A stretch of 51,644 nt of DNA from an uncultured Lewinella sp. (GTDB lineage: Bacteria; Bacteroidota; Bacteroidia; Chitinophagales; Saprospiraceae). Both the position numbers and the translations under genes were made by a program. Shown piece after piece: positions 35,565 to 44,467 of this stretch. The first letter of the stretch is position 1. Each line of letters begins with the position of its first letter. The stretch is taken from contig CAJXOS010000029.1 of NCBI GenBank assembly GCA_913057725.1, positions 1-51,644 of the forward strand, read 5' to 3'. The notes beneath the pieces are model-generated. The model was not told the DNA's origin, did no database searches, and was given only the letters and a program-made list of their open reading frames with translations.

Positions 35565-35753
35565 GGTTAAGTTTCATTTGTGCCTACTCTTTTGAAGTTT
35601 GGATTTTCGGCTTACTCCGTGATTATGGTTGTAAGGTATGAGCGTAACCTACTAAATGCCGAATTTTACCAGCTGGCTGTTCTGAACGGACAGTTTTCTG
35701 TTCTGAAATGCACTTTTTTGTGATTGCTTAGCCTTGATGAAAGGGAATGTGGA

Positions 35754-38417
35754 TCAGAATTCTACTCCCAGTGAAATGCTCCAGGTACGATTGAGAAGCT
35801 GGAGTTCATTCCCTAATAGAAGGGTGCGATTATTCTGGTTGGGGATAGAATAGATCTGCTGTTCGTACAGTGTATTGTCGTGGTCGAACAGGTTAAGAAT
35901 GGATAGACTAGCGTGTACCTTCGCCTTCTCCAAAGGAATTTCATAGCGAGCTGATAAATCTATTCGGTGGTAATTAGGAATGCGCCGAAGATCTTCCGGT
36001 AAGCGCTCCCTGCGGTCAGATGCCAAGTTGTTGCTAGATAGATCCAGGTAGGGGCGCCCGGAGGCCATAATGTAGACACCAGAAAATGACCAATTACCTG
36101 CCTGTAGGGTGTTTACCCATTGAATCTGATGTGGTCTGTCGTCTTGAGACGCATAGGATAAACCCTGGAAGAGATCTGAAAACTGGCGCGTCGATCGACT
36201 CAGCGTATACGCTAGATACGTTTGAAAACTTTCCCATTCCTGGCGAAGAAGAAGGTCTATGCCCACGACTTGACCCGTACCTTGCGAAATGCGGAAGGTA
36301 GATTCGCCACTGGCAACCCCACCGGTCTCCGTATCAATGAAGTTGTTGACCAGGGTAGTGTATTCTAATACTCCGTCTGTGTATTTGTAAAATCCTTCCA
36401 GATCTATACTGAACCGATCTTTCCGGTAGGTGAAGCCCAGCATCGCTTGTTGGGTCTGGGCTACGGGCCAGAAGTTATCGTTCGCTAGCGTCCAAACTTC
36501 AAAAGTTCTACCAAAACGATTTTCGCTGTAGTATCGGCGTAGGTACTGATGATAGAGGTTTAGCGAGCCCTTGAGGTACCAGTTGTCATCTGCCCGGTAG
36601 CCAAGTAGTAAGCGTGGAGAGGCGTAGGTGTTTCTTGTTGCGGTATAATGGGTAGCGTGCAACCCAAATTGAAGTCGCCATTGCTCCCACTGCCAGTTTT
36701 GGGCAGCATAGAATCCAATCTGGTTGGCTTCGGTATCATTTTGTAGAAGGCGCACACTGTCGTTGCTGATCTGCAGCTGTACTTGTTCATCTGTAAATCG
36801 CGTTCCAAATGTCAGTTCACTTGATGGCGAGAGCTGGTAAATATGTGTCCAGTTTAAGTGAAAACCCTCGACAAGGTTGCTTCGTGTATTGGACCGTATA
36901 GAATTACTGAAGTTACCATCAGGTCGTTCACGACGGAGAATGGTTTCGCTGCTTTCGTCAATTTGATAACTGGAGTAGCCTAAGCTGAGCTCACTGATCC
37001 AATCCGGGTTCCATTCCTGGAGCCAACGAGCACTGTAGGTTTCATTCCACCAATCGGTTTCTTCTGTAAACCGTATGCTGTTTTCGCCCACCCTGTTTTG
37101 CAGTCGGGTGTTGAAGAGCAAGGCATAATCATAGTCGTACTGATCAGAACTGCGAAAAGTGTTGAGGTCAAAGTAAGTGCGTTCACTAGCCTGCCAGGCT
37201 AACTTCGCGTTGAAGTCGTAGAAGCTAAAGGCTGGTTGGATTTGCACCTGATTGGATTCTTCCAGGAATTGCCCCAGATTGGCACCATCTGCTTCAACGC
37301 GTTGAGACAGTTGGTCGAAGAGTGTTGAATTGGCTAGCCGGTTAAGGCTCGCCCTTCCACCTAATTGTATCTCCCAATCTGTGCCAAGCTTCAGTCGGGT
37401 AGCTCCGTCCGCTGATAAATTACCCAAATTGAGGTGAGTAGTATGTTCATCGTCCATGTCATAAGACTGGATCTTGAGAACTGAGGCTGACCGTCCGGCA
37501 TATTCGATCGGGAAGGTATTCTTGTACAGCTTTACCGATTCCACCAAATTGGCATTAAGTGCACCAAATGTGCCGAAGAGATGGTCTACATTATATAATA
37601 TCATACCATCCCAAAGCATCAGATTGTCTGAGGCCTGCCCACCTCGGACTTGCAGCGCAGAAGACTGATCATTACTAGCAGATATGCCTGGTAACATTTG
37701 CAAATTGCGAATCACATCGGGGGAAGAACCGAGTGCAGGGAGTTGCTCATCTGGGCGGATTATGACTGCTTGCTCATCGTTAGCGATCCCCAGTGGAGGT
37801 AGCTCATCCGTGACGATAACCATATTGATTTCCTGCAAGCTGGATTGCAGGTCGAAATTGATAGAACGGCCAGGACCTGGTTTCAAATATTGCGCTTCCG
37901 ACTCATAGCCCAAGTAACGACCTTCAATTTGTATGCTATGCTGTATGGTGTCAGGTATTCTGAGTTGAAATGTACCATCGTCGTTCGTGCTTGCTCCCCA
38001 ACCGTAGCGGGCACAGTAAACAGTGGCGTAGGGTAGGGGGGCGCCCGTTTCAGAATCGGTAATTCTGCCACTGATGATCCAGTAAGAAACTGGTTTCGGT
38101 ACCAAAGGCGCTGGCCGGATCAGGATTCGCCTTTGATCCAGCGTAAGGTAGTCCAATGAGCTAGCATCTAGTACCTGATACAAGGCCTGCAGCACATTGT
38201 CGTCCTTAACTTGCAGGTTGACGGTCTGTTCCGCAAGGATATTGGGATCATAGGAAAGTAGGAGACCGTATTTATCCGTGAAGATTTCAAATACTTCACT
38301 AAGGGGCGTTTGCTGAAAACGTTCGTCCACTAACTGCTGGGCTGAGAGCCTACAAAAGGTTATCAGCGAGAGAAAGAGCAGCACCACGGTGCATTTGTGG
38401 CAGTGGTTGTGGATCAT
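35754..38417 (-). CDS. TonB-dependent receptor with STN signalling domain
   Basis: 887 aa outer-membrane receptor. Order: signal peptide (about 1-26), STN domain (about 30-95), CarboxypepD_reg-like domain (about 112-195; ISGRITDSETGAPLPYATV), plug domain with LQVRGGQASDNLMLWDGM (about 255-275), then a 22-strand type beta-barrel ending in Phe. STN domains pass a signal to a FecR-type anti-sigma factor, and the fecR gene overlaps this gene by 4 nt (ATGA). The ligand is unknown; siderophore, glycan or protein are all possible. Confidence 0.92.
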   Translation of the reverse strand: MIHNHCHKCTVVLLFLSLITFCRLSAQQLVDERFQQTPLSEVFEIFTDKYGLLLSYDPNILAEQTVNLQVKDDNVLQALYQVLDASSLDYLTLDQRRILIRPAPLVPKPVSYWIISGRITDSETGAPLPYATVYCARYGWGASTNDDGTFQLRIPDTIQHSIQIEGRYLGYESEAQYLKPGPGRSINFDLQSSLQEINMVIVTDELPPLGIANDEQAVIIRPDEQLPALGSSPDVIRNLQMLPGISASNDQSSALQVRGGQASDNLMLWDGMILYNVDHLFGTFGALNANLVESVKLYKNTFPIEYAGRSASVLKIQSYDMDDEHTTHLNLGNLSADGATRLKLGTDWEIQLGGRASLNRLANSTLFDQLSQRVEADGANLGQFLEESNQVQIQPAFSFYDFNAKLAWQASERTYFDLNTFRSSDQYDYDYALLFNTRLQNRVGENSIRFTEETDWWNETYSARWLQEWNPDWISELSLGYSSYQIDESSETILRRERPDGNFSNSIRSNTRSNLVEGFHLNWTHIYQLSPSSELTFGTRFTDEQVQLQISNDSVRLLQNDTEANQIGFYAAQNWQWEQWRLQFGLHATHYTATRNTYASPRLLLGYRADDNWYLKGSLNLYHQYLRRYYSENRFGRTFEVWTLANDNFWPVAQTQQAMLGFTYRKDRFSIDLEGFYKYTDGVLEYTTLVNNFIDTETGGVASGESTFRISQGTGQVVGIDLLLRQEWESFQTYLAYTLSRSTRQFSDLFQGLSYASQDDRPHQIQWVNTLQAGNWSFSGVYIMASGRPYLDLSSNNLASDRRERLPEDLRRIPNYHRIDLSARYEIPLEKAKVHASLSILNLFDHDNTLYEQQIYSIPNQNNRTLLLGNELQLLNRTWSISLGVEF

Positions 38418-39388
38418 TGATTTTCTCGAATCAGCACTTGATTTTGGTCAATAGAGTATTGGAGCCGCATAGGCCAGCAAATGCTCTGTAAGGCCTCCTC
38501 CAGGTTGTTATTCTTGAAAGAACCAGTGTAGGTTCGGTCAGCTAAATCTTCAGGAAGATCCACCTCAACAGGATATTGTCGTTTCAACTCAGCAATTACC
38601 TCTTTCAGTGGACGCTCATTAAAATGATGAATGCGGTCTTGCCAGGCAATATCATTGCGGTTTGCTACTGTGCGTTGTACCAATTGGCCATTAATTGCCT
38701 CTACTCCTTGCTGGGGAGTGATCGTCGTCTGTTCACCACCAGGTAAGGTGACACGTACTTTACCAGTATAGCAGTTAACTCTGAAGGTGCCCAAGCGAGC
38801 CTCTACATTAAAACTCGTTCCTAATACTTCTACTGTTCCGTAGGGTGTTTCTACTATAAACGGCACTCCTTTTTCCACTTCGAAGAAAGCCTCCCCTTGC
38901 ATGGAAATTCGCCTCTCTTCCGACCAATTATTAGCATCATACTGCACCTCTGTTACCGCATTAAGGCTAACAGATGAGCCATCCGGGAGCGAAAATTGTC
39001 CGTTTTCAGTACGAGCGGCGTAAAGAGAGGTTGGCTCAGCTTCTTGGGTCAGCCACCAACCCGCAGCTAGAAGTAGTACAACTGCTGCTGCCGCGGACCA
39101 GACCCACAACCGTCGGCGCTGCATTGGAACGACCTTCGCCTCAGTTGTCGCCTGATCAATAGCTTCCCACATGTCCGCTTTTGCGCTGGCGGATAGCTCT
39201 GGTATTGGCCAATTAACGGCCTCAACCAAGGCACGGGCATCCGCTACCTTCTGAGCTTGTTCTGGATGATCTTGTATCCAGACTTCCCAGCGCGTTGCCA
39301 GCGACTTTTCCGCAGACTGAACCCAGCGGATAAACTCCGTTTCCTGGGCTAGTTCTTCGGCACTGTATGTCAGGTAGTCCTGCTTCAT
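38414..39388 (-). CDS. FecR family anti-sigma factor
   Basis: 324 aa. A cytosolic N-terminal part (about 1-85) binds the sigma factor. One membrane helix (about 93-113, WVWSAAAAVVLLLAAGWWL) is followed by the periplasmic FecR domain (about 125-225; GEAFFEVEKGVPFIVETP) and a DUF4974 domain at the C-terminus (about 255-320; LKEVIAELKRQYPVEVDLP). This is the Bacteroidota FecR pattern. It lies 56 nt after the sigma gene and overlaps the TonB receptor start, so the three form one signalling unit. Confidence 0.93.
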   Translation of the reverse strand: MKQDYLTYSAEELAQETEFIRWVQSAEKSLATRWEVWIQDHPEQAQKVADARALVEAVNWPIPELSASAKADMWEAIDQATTEAKVVPMQRRRLWVWSAAAAVVLLLAAGWWLTQEAEPTSLYAARTENGQFSLPDGSSVSLNAVTEVQYDANNWSEERRISMQGEAFFEVEKGVPFIVETPYGTVEVLGTSFNVEARLGTFRVNCYTGKVRVTLPGGEQTTITPQQGVEAINGQLVQRTVANRNDIAWQDRIHHFNERPLKEVIAELKRQYPVEVDLPEDLADRTYTGSFKNNNLEEALQSICWPMRLQYSIDQNQVLIRENQ

Positions 39389-39444
39389 AATCGCTATTGG
39401 GTAGCTTGTTTACACAAATAAGGCATCTGATTCTTCTTTTGTAC

Positions 39445-40014
39445 TCATAGTTGTGAAAAAAAGATGAAAAGAAAGCCTAATAGCTTGCGCAAAGCCTTTA
39501 AACCAGCTGATGCTGTATTTCGCACCGACTGGTAGTTTATGCCAAGCATCTCCGCAATCTGCTTATAGTCCAACTCTTCAAAATACTTCAGGTACAGCAC
39601 CTCCCTTTGGCGGTCACTAAGCAAGCTCAGAGCTCCGGCAATTCGTTCTTGTTGAGTGGTTACCTGCTCAGCTTCAATAATCTGTTGATCTGCACCCGCC
39701 TCGTGCGTGGGGGCACTCATCTGCACACGCTCTGCTCTCTCCTGTCGGCCACTTTGTTGCTGCAATTGACGAACAATTTTTCGTCGCAGTGCTACCAGCA
39801 GGTATTGCCGAATAGCAGTAGTAGTGCCAATGGAGGCATGGTTTTTCCAGAGCTCAATGAACAAGTCCTGGATACAATCTTGTACAAGACCCTGATCGGG
39901 CGTAAACTGGCATCCATAGCGAAACAGGGCATCTACCTGAGTTTGGTAAATACTAGCGAGGGCTTCTTTATCGCCCGCTCGCAACTGATCCCATAATACC
40001 TGGTCTTCTTGCAT
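39445..40014 (-). CDS. ECF RNA polymerase sigma factor (FecI-like)
   Basis: 189 aa. Region 2 reads YGCQFTPDQGLVQDCIQDLFIELWKN; region 4 reads LLSDRQREVLYLKYFEELDYKQIAEMLGINYQSVRNTASAGLKALRK. It is the first gene of the sigma/FecR/TonB-receptor operon. The C-terminus ends in hydrophobic LLGFLFIFFSQL, which is common in Bacteroidota ECF factors. It probably drives its own operon when the receptor signals through FecR. Confidence 0.92.
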   Translation of the reverse strand: MQEDQVLWDQLRAGDKEALASIYQTQVDALFRYGCQFTPDQGLVQDCIQDLFIELWKNHASIGTTTAIRQYLLVALRRKIVRQLQQQSGRQERAERVQMSAPTHEAGADQQIIEAEQVTTQQERIAGALSLLSDRQREVLYLKYFEELDYKQIAEMLGINYQSVRNTASAGLKALRKLLGFLFIFFSQL

Positions 40015-40254
40015 TGCTTGCTTGGACTATTGTAGCCGCAAGTGGTTTATTTTCACGGCTAAGTCTGTGCCTAAAACTACGGCTTTGTCGGAAATTTGGT
40101 CAGATATGGATGCTCGACTGCCTTTAACCCAGTCAAATTTGGGGTTATTCACATCATTTGTCTGACGGAGCACTATGTTATGCTGCACTGCTTTGTGCAA
40201 AAAAGCTAAATTGCGCGCGTTTTTTCGCTCAGTAGTTTTTCACCACGACTAAAT

Positions 40255-41112
40255 ATGAAAATTGTGATGCGTTTCCTTCTACTCTGTGCTCTATGTTCGA
40301 CTGTACTACTTCTTCGTGCCCAGGATACACCTCCTGCGGAGCGTAGCCAAATTGAAGAGTTTGCTGCCAAGCGCCAGCAGGCGGAAACAGAAGAGGCTGA
40401 AACTAAGGCCTACAAGCCGAAACGTATCCAAACTATCGCTATTGGTGCAGATCTTGCACGAAGCCGCCAAAACTATACGATTGCTTTCCAGGGGAGCTTA
40501 TTGGATATTAATGCAGAATATGTTATCCAGCCGCCGCAGTTTTCTTTGATCTACCAGCGCCAGTTGGTGCGCAAATTTGCCCCGTTATTCGGGGAGCTGC
40601 AAGTACGCTACTTCAGTCGTGAGGAAAGCCGCGTCAACGATGTATTGGTGCCTACTGGAAACCGTGATGAATACTATGTTATTCCGCTAGAACTAGATGA
40701 GGTGATTGATATGCGGAATATTTATCTGTATCCAGGCCTCAATTATCATTTTGGTAAGACCCGGGAGTTTCTCTTCTTCGTGGGAGCTGGTGCAACCATT
40801 GCATTGCCAATTGCTTCTGAGCGGAGTGTCTCTTTTATCTCTGCCAACTATCCAGAGTTTCCTCGGGAACAAACCACGAGTGATATCCAAGAAACTTCGT
40901 TCGGTTATTATTATCAAGCAGGTATCCAGATGCATTTTCCAGCTGGTATCGGCATCGGTATCACTTTGCGTCAGGAATCTTTGGAGCAAAACTGGGCGCC
41001 GGCTAATCGAGCAGAGGTGATCAATTCTCGCACCTTCGTCACGAATGATGTACTTACGCCCCAAAATCACTTCTTGTTCCAGTGCCAGTTGATGTATAGC
41101 TTCGGGCAGTAG
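40255..41112 (+). CDS. Outer-membrane beta-barrel-type protein
   Basis: 285 aa. A signal peptide ends about residue 23 (LLRAQ). A charged helical linker (about 25-55, Gln/Glu/Ala-rich) is followed by eight to ten amphipathic strands ending QCQLMYSFGQ. The pattern (GADLARSRQNYTIAFQGS, FSLIYQRQLV, NIYLYPGLNYHFG) resembles the porin-family outer-membrane beta-barrel proteins. No finer assignment is possible. Monocistronic; about 240 bp of intergenic DNA separates it from the divergent sigma gene. Confidence 0.7.
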   Translation: MKIVMRFLLLCALCSTVLLLRAQDTPPAERSQIEEFAAKRQQAETEEAETKAYKPKRIQTIAIGADLARSRQNYTIAFQGSLLDINAEYVIQPPQFSLIYQRQLVRKFAPLFGELQVRYFSREESRVNDVLVPTGNRDEYYVIPLELDEVIDMRNIYLYPGLNYHFGKTREFLFFVGAGATIALPIASERSVSFISANYPEFPREQTTSDIQETSFGYYYQAGIQMHFPAGIGIGITLRQESLEQNWAPANRAEVINSRTFVTNDVLTPQNHFLFQCQLMYSFGQ

Positions 41113-41133
41113 GTAGATTTAGAATCGACTTAC

Positions 41134-41883
41134 TTATTGATCTCGATGTTTTTCGAGCATTTCCTTTAATTCTCCCAGGAGATTAGGAGGGAACTTCATG
41201 CCTTCTTCTAAACCCACAAAGATGAGGCAAACGGATTCGTCAGTAAGAAATAAGCTATCATACTTGCTTCTCCATAATGCTAGGTGCTGCTCTAGATAAC
41301 GAACGTCTTTATGAGCATCCTTAAGTTGAGGGTTGTCTTTGATGAGTTGAATCACCTTTATATTGGCGGGATAGATGACATTTTGAGTGTACCCTCTTAT
41401 TGTTTTATGGAGCCTGACTTCACGGTCGTTCATCTGGTCATAGTAGTCCGAGAATAGATCGTACGGCATTTGGTATTCACCCAACTCGAATCGGGATCCT
41501 AGTGCCTCTAATAATCTCTCCTTAAGTTTCGTCTGAGCTTGCCATGTATTAAAAGTGGTATCGATTAGACTTACGAGTTCCTCTATGAGCTGAAATTTGT
41601 CGCGAACGGTAGTTGATTCACCGTCGAATCTACGCTGGGATTGGATGAATTCCAGAATGGCAAGCCGTATTTGATTCATCTCGCGTTCCAAAGTTGCGTT
41701 ATCGACAATACCCCGATTCCTTTTTTGCTGTACACCATTAAATCGTGACTGGAGTAGGACTATGCTATTGTCGGCCTGGTTTTCCGGGAGTTTCTTCAGT
41801 AACTCTAGTGTTTCTGCCAAGCGATTAAGCGAGAATAAGTACTCGGCTTTTTCAAGTAAGTCTTCATTTGAAGGACTACCCAT
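41134..41883 (-). CDS. Protein with probable effector-associated domain (EAD11-like)
   Basis: 249 aa, cytosolic (no signal, no membrane helix). Residues about 8-85 have two helices around NSIVLLQSRFNGVQQKRNRG followed by ATLEREMNQIRLAILEFI. The LLQSRFN...R.G.....E.N.IR.A.LE.I pattern is what I associate with effector-associated domain 11, a death-fold-like adaptor linking conflict-system parts in Bacteroidota. Residues 95-249 are helical and unrecognised, so no effector is visible in the same chain. It stands alone on the minus strand, tail-to-tail with the beta-barrel gene. The domain call is from memory of the pattern. Confidence 0.6.
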   Translation of the reverse strand: MGSPSNEDLLEKAEYLFSLNRLAETLELLKKLPENQADNSIVLLQSRFNGVQQKRNRGIVDNATLEREMNQIRLAILEFIQSQRRFDGESTTVRDKFQLIEELVSLIDTTFNTWQAQTKLKERLLEALGSRFELGEYQMPYDLFSDYYDQMNDREVRLHKTIRGYTQNVIYPANIKVIQLIKDNPQLKDAHKDVRYLEQHLALWRSKYDSLFLTDESVCLIFVGLEEGMKFPPNLLGELKEMLEKHRDQ

Positions 41884-42221
41884 GTTTTAGATGCTTTAGT
41901 AATGAATCAATTCACCCAGTAGGGGAAACACTAATTTACTATAAATACTATTAGTTCATTCATGCCCTATTCTCAGGTATGAGAACGACCATTTTTGAGG
42001 TTGTTGTGGTAAGAGAGGTCAGGTAGGTCTACTTCGCGGACTTTTTTTGAAAAAAATATAAATATCCTTAAGTATTGATTTTTAGGTATTTATGTTGGGC
42101 GTGAGGTGTTTTTTTGATCCTGATTCTGAAAAAAGTGATTTGGCATGAGTACACTCTGATGAGCAGCTGTCTTATACCAGTGAAAAGCATAAACAACTCT
42201 AACAACCAAAAAGAAAAGACA
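41884..42221. other. Divergent intergenic region
   Basis: 338 bp between the EAD-like gene (minus) and the triple-repeat lipoprotein (plus). It is AT-rich, notably 42036-42080, and must hold both promoters. No exact TAnnTTTG box with a correctly spaced TTG was found, and nothing gene-like was seen. Confidence 0.5.
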
Positions 42222-43214
42222 ATGCAAATTCAGAAAAACTGGTTCTTCGCACTGCTGATGATCCTCCCTATGATGGCCCTGATTACTTCTTGTGAGAAAG
42301 ATGCAACAGGTGTCGTTGAAGAAGAAATGACTGCCGAAGAAATGACCACCCAAGCCCTTGTTATGATGGAGGAGTCTGGCGAAATGGGCTGCGGAGGCTG
42401 TTTCACGTTAGTGTACCCTGTAACTATTATCCTGCCGGATGAATCAGAAGTAATGGTATTCAGTCGCGAAGAAATCCGTGATGCTGTTGTTTCTTACCTA
42501 GAAGCTAACCCACCACAAAATCCAAATCCTTGGCGTCCGTTACGTGGATACCGTCCACAGTTGGCGTTCCCGTACGATGTACAGCTGGAAGACGGCGCTA
42601 TCCTAACGATCGAATCGCAGGAAGACCTGAGAATTGTACTAGATGACTGTGGCTTTGAGCCGAACCGTCCTTGGCGCCCAGGTGACTGGGGCAATCATGG
42701 TCAAAATGGCGGATTGAATCGCTGTTTCAATATCGTCTTCCCAATCACGCTTGCCTTCCCTGATGGAACAGCGGTTACCGTAAACGATCGTGCTGAGCTT
42801 CGTGAAGCTATCCGTACCTGGCGCGAAGCCAATCCGGATGCCGAAGGTCGCCCAACATTGGCTTACCCATTTGATGTGGAACTACAAGATGGTACAGTAT
42901 TGACCATTGCAAGTGATGAGGATCGTGCCGATCTACGTGAAGTGTGTGAAGGTACCGTAGGTGACGGACATGGTCGCCGCTGCTTCCGAATCAACTATCC
43001 AATTGATATCGCTTTCCCAGACGAAACTACCGTGAGTGTGAATAGCCGCGAAGAGGCATTGACAGCTATCATGGAGTGGGTTGAAGCTAACCCTGATGCT
43101 ACTGAGCGCCCACAAATTGTGTTCCCAATCGAGGTAACACTGCGCAATGGCCAAGTGCGTGAGGTGGAGTCAATGGAGCAACTACGAATTTTGCGCCGAA
43201 TCTGCCGCGGATAA
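42222..43214 (+). CDS. Lipoprotein with three Cys-bracketed repeats
   Basis: 330 aa from MQIQKNWFF (42222); 36 residues from an upstream ATG would mask the signal. The lipobox is ITSC (Cys24). Three repeats of 75-84 residues follow: Cys60-Cys143, Cys168-Cys242 and Cys254-Cys328. Each starts CFxL/I-x-Y/F-P, then a strand pair with PD[GE][ST]xVxV, a helix [RE]E[IL]xxAixxWxEANP, a strand FPx[DE]VxLxxG, and ends near LRxxC. Each repeat can close one disulfide. Linkers are Trp/Pro/Arg-rich (NPWRPLRGYRP, NRPWRPGDWG). The family was not recognised. Probably surface exposed. Confidence 0.75.
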   Translation: MQIQKNWFFALLMILPMMALITSCEKDATGVVEEEMTAEEMTTQALVMMEESGEMGCGGCFTLVYPVTIILPDESEVMVFSREEIRDAVVSYLEANPPQNPNPWRPLRGYRPQLAFPYDVQLEDGAILTIESQEDLRIVLDDCGFEPNRPWRPGDWGNHGQNGGLNRCFNIVFPITLAFPDGTAVTVNDRAELREAIRTWREANPDAEGRPTLAYPFDVELQDGTVLTIASDEDRADLREVCEGTVGDGHGRRCFRINYPIDIAFPDETTVSVNSREEALTAIMEWVEANPDATERPQIVFPIEVTLRNGQVREVESMEQLRILRRICRG

Positions 43215-43224
43215 GAAAGTCCCT

Positions 43225-43258
43225 GTAGTGGATGGAGTGACAGTACTCTATCCACTGC
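43225..43258 (+). other. Hairpin just after the triple-repeat lipoprotein gene
   Basis: A 12-bp stem (43227-43238 with 43245-43256, one G-T pair) and a 6-nt loop begin 11 nt after the stop codon. There is no T-run, so a 3' UTR stabilising hairpin is as likely as a terminator. A second small palindrome, CGTACG-aag-CGTACG, lies at 43332-43346. Confidence 0.45.
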
Positions 43259-43476
43259 TTATCCACCCTAGAATACCCATTTACTTTTCAACACCGATTC
43301 CCGAGTTTAACCCCAAAAAACAGGTGATACGCGTACGAAGCGTACGTATTTAAAGCGAGTTTAAGGCGAAAAATTGCTTTCGATTTCCGATTAATGCGAC
43401 AGAATAAACAAATGCCTTTGGAGCATTTAACGGAAGATGATTGATAAGTGATTTTGAACCGAAATGTACCAGAGCT

Positions 43477-43513
43477 GGCGCATCGTTGTAAGAGACGGTG
43501 CGCCTCTTTTTTG
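43477..43513 (+). terminator. Intrinsic terminator
   Basis: GGCGCATCGT (43477-43486) pairs with ACGGTGCGCC (43495-43504) with one G-T pair, 8-nt loop, followed by TCTTTTTTG. It would end the lipoprotein transcript with a 3' UTR of about 260 nt. Confidence 0.8.
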
Positions 43514-43639
43514 ATAGGAATGGATAGATGAGATATACCCTAAAAAGGAAACTGGACGATGAACTTAATCACCGCCCAGCCCGGAATAATAGCAACTATC
43601 TACTTATCTCCAATTGCCCTTCTGAAGATAATAAAACAC

Positions 43640-44150
43640 CCTTGCGAGTGAGGGCTCTAACAGCCCAGACTGATCGACAAACTCATGTTTTAATCATAGG
43701 GTTAAGTTTTGAGTTTTCGACCGGTCCGAAATGTCAAGCATTTCGACAGTTGATTGGATATGTACCTTTAACAGTCCTTCAAATCAAACCGCACTTTTGC
43801 GGTCGTAGTGCATCCCCGGCCCTCTCATTATAGCCGGGGATTGCCCTAATTGAACGGTGTGTTTTCTCATTGATCTCTTTCGAGATAGTTTGCCTGAAGT
43901 ACCGCCCCAAATGGGACGGTTGGTTTTAGGTGTATAGACACTGTCGGGATCGGACCGACAGCTATTTCAAATGGTGTTTCAGGTTTTCGGTGTCTGCCAA
44001 GGCTCAAAGAAGGACGGTAATGCGGGAGCACTACCGCCCACCAAACTAAGTGAGTCTTAAGGACAGATTAGTTCTTGTGGTTCTCGTCGTGTCAATGAGT
44101 AGCAAATCTTTATTAATAGGGTAGTTCAGATTTGCTGTTTTGTTTTTTAG
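43640..44150 (+). ncRNA. Candidate structured non-coding RNA (hairpin array with terminator)
   Basis: About 500 nt without a convincing gene and packed with short perfect hairpins: 43652-43666, 43679-43716, 43727-43745, 43750-43787, 43788-43803, 43813-43840 (8-bp stem TCCCCGGC/GCCGGGGA), 43873-43886, 43901-43920, 43941-43961 (CTGTCGG/CCGACAG) enclosed by AGACA/TGTCT (43936-43940 with 43991-43995), and 44015-44036. The series ends in a terminator at 44101-44150. It resembles none of tmRNA, RNase P RNA, 6S or SRP RNA: their conserved boxes are absent. The 5' end is unknown; the preceding terminator at 43477-43513 sets an upper limit. It could instead be a composite of mobile hairpin elements. 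Confidence 0.42.
44101..44150 (+). terminator. Intrinsic terminator closing the hairpin array
   Basis: AGCAAATCT (44101-44109) pairs perfectly with AGATTTGCT (44128-44136) across an 18-nt loop and is followed by GTTTTGTTTTTTAG. No protein gene ends within 880 bp upstream on this strand, so it points to a non-coding transcript. Confidence 0.65.
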
Positions 44151-44467
44151 TATTCCGTTGAATACGATACAAATGTAGGAGCGATAGCAAGGGAAGGGAA
44201 ACCAAAATGGCAAATTAGTTCGATATTCTAAGGTTGTTTATTGTTGTTTAATATGTTTATTATTAGGGTTTTAAGTTGATTAAAAAACTTTTTTCTGAAA
44301 AACTAATTTTTTTCCAAAAAAGCTGATTCTTAAGTACTTCTTAACATACTGAACCGCTTTTTAAGGTTTTCTTGAGGGGTTTTAAACTGCGGTTAAAGTG
44401 AGTATAAGGCTCAGGGGTGTGGATGTAGGCTTATCATCTTTAAGGTGTATCACCAAACTGGAAAAAG
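44151..44467. other. AT-rich upstream region of the crystallin-like gene
   Basis: 317 bp, strongly AT-rich with runs of A and T (44280-44325). AACCGC (44352-44357) and GCGGTT (44389-44394) form a small inverted repeat. It presumably holds the promoter of the crystallin-like gene; no clear consensus boxes were found. Confidence 0.5.

Noticed and set aside
43528..43833. A 101-codon open frame on the plus strand inside the hairpin array
   Set aside because: It begins just after a terminator, has no ribosome-binding or promoter signal, no recognisable domain, and coincides with several perfect hairpins. Its composition is unlike the neighbouring proteins.
43640..44150. tmRNA, RNase P RNA, SRP RNA, 6S RNA or group I/II intron as an identity for the structured region
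   Set aside because: The conserved boxes were not found: no GGTTCGA T-arm with CCA, no GAGGAAAGTCC, no GGAAG/AGCA SRP tetraloop region, no intron domain V or P/Q/R/S elements.
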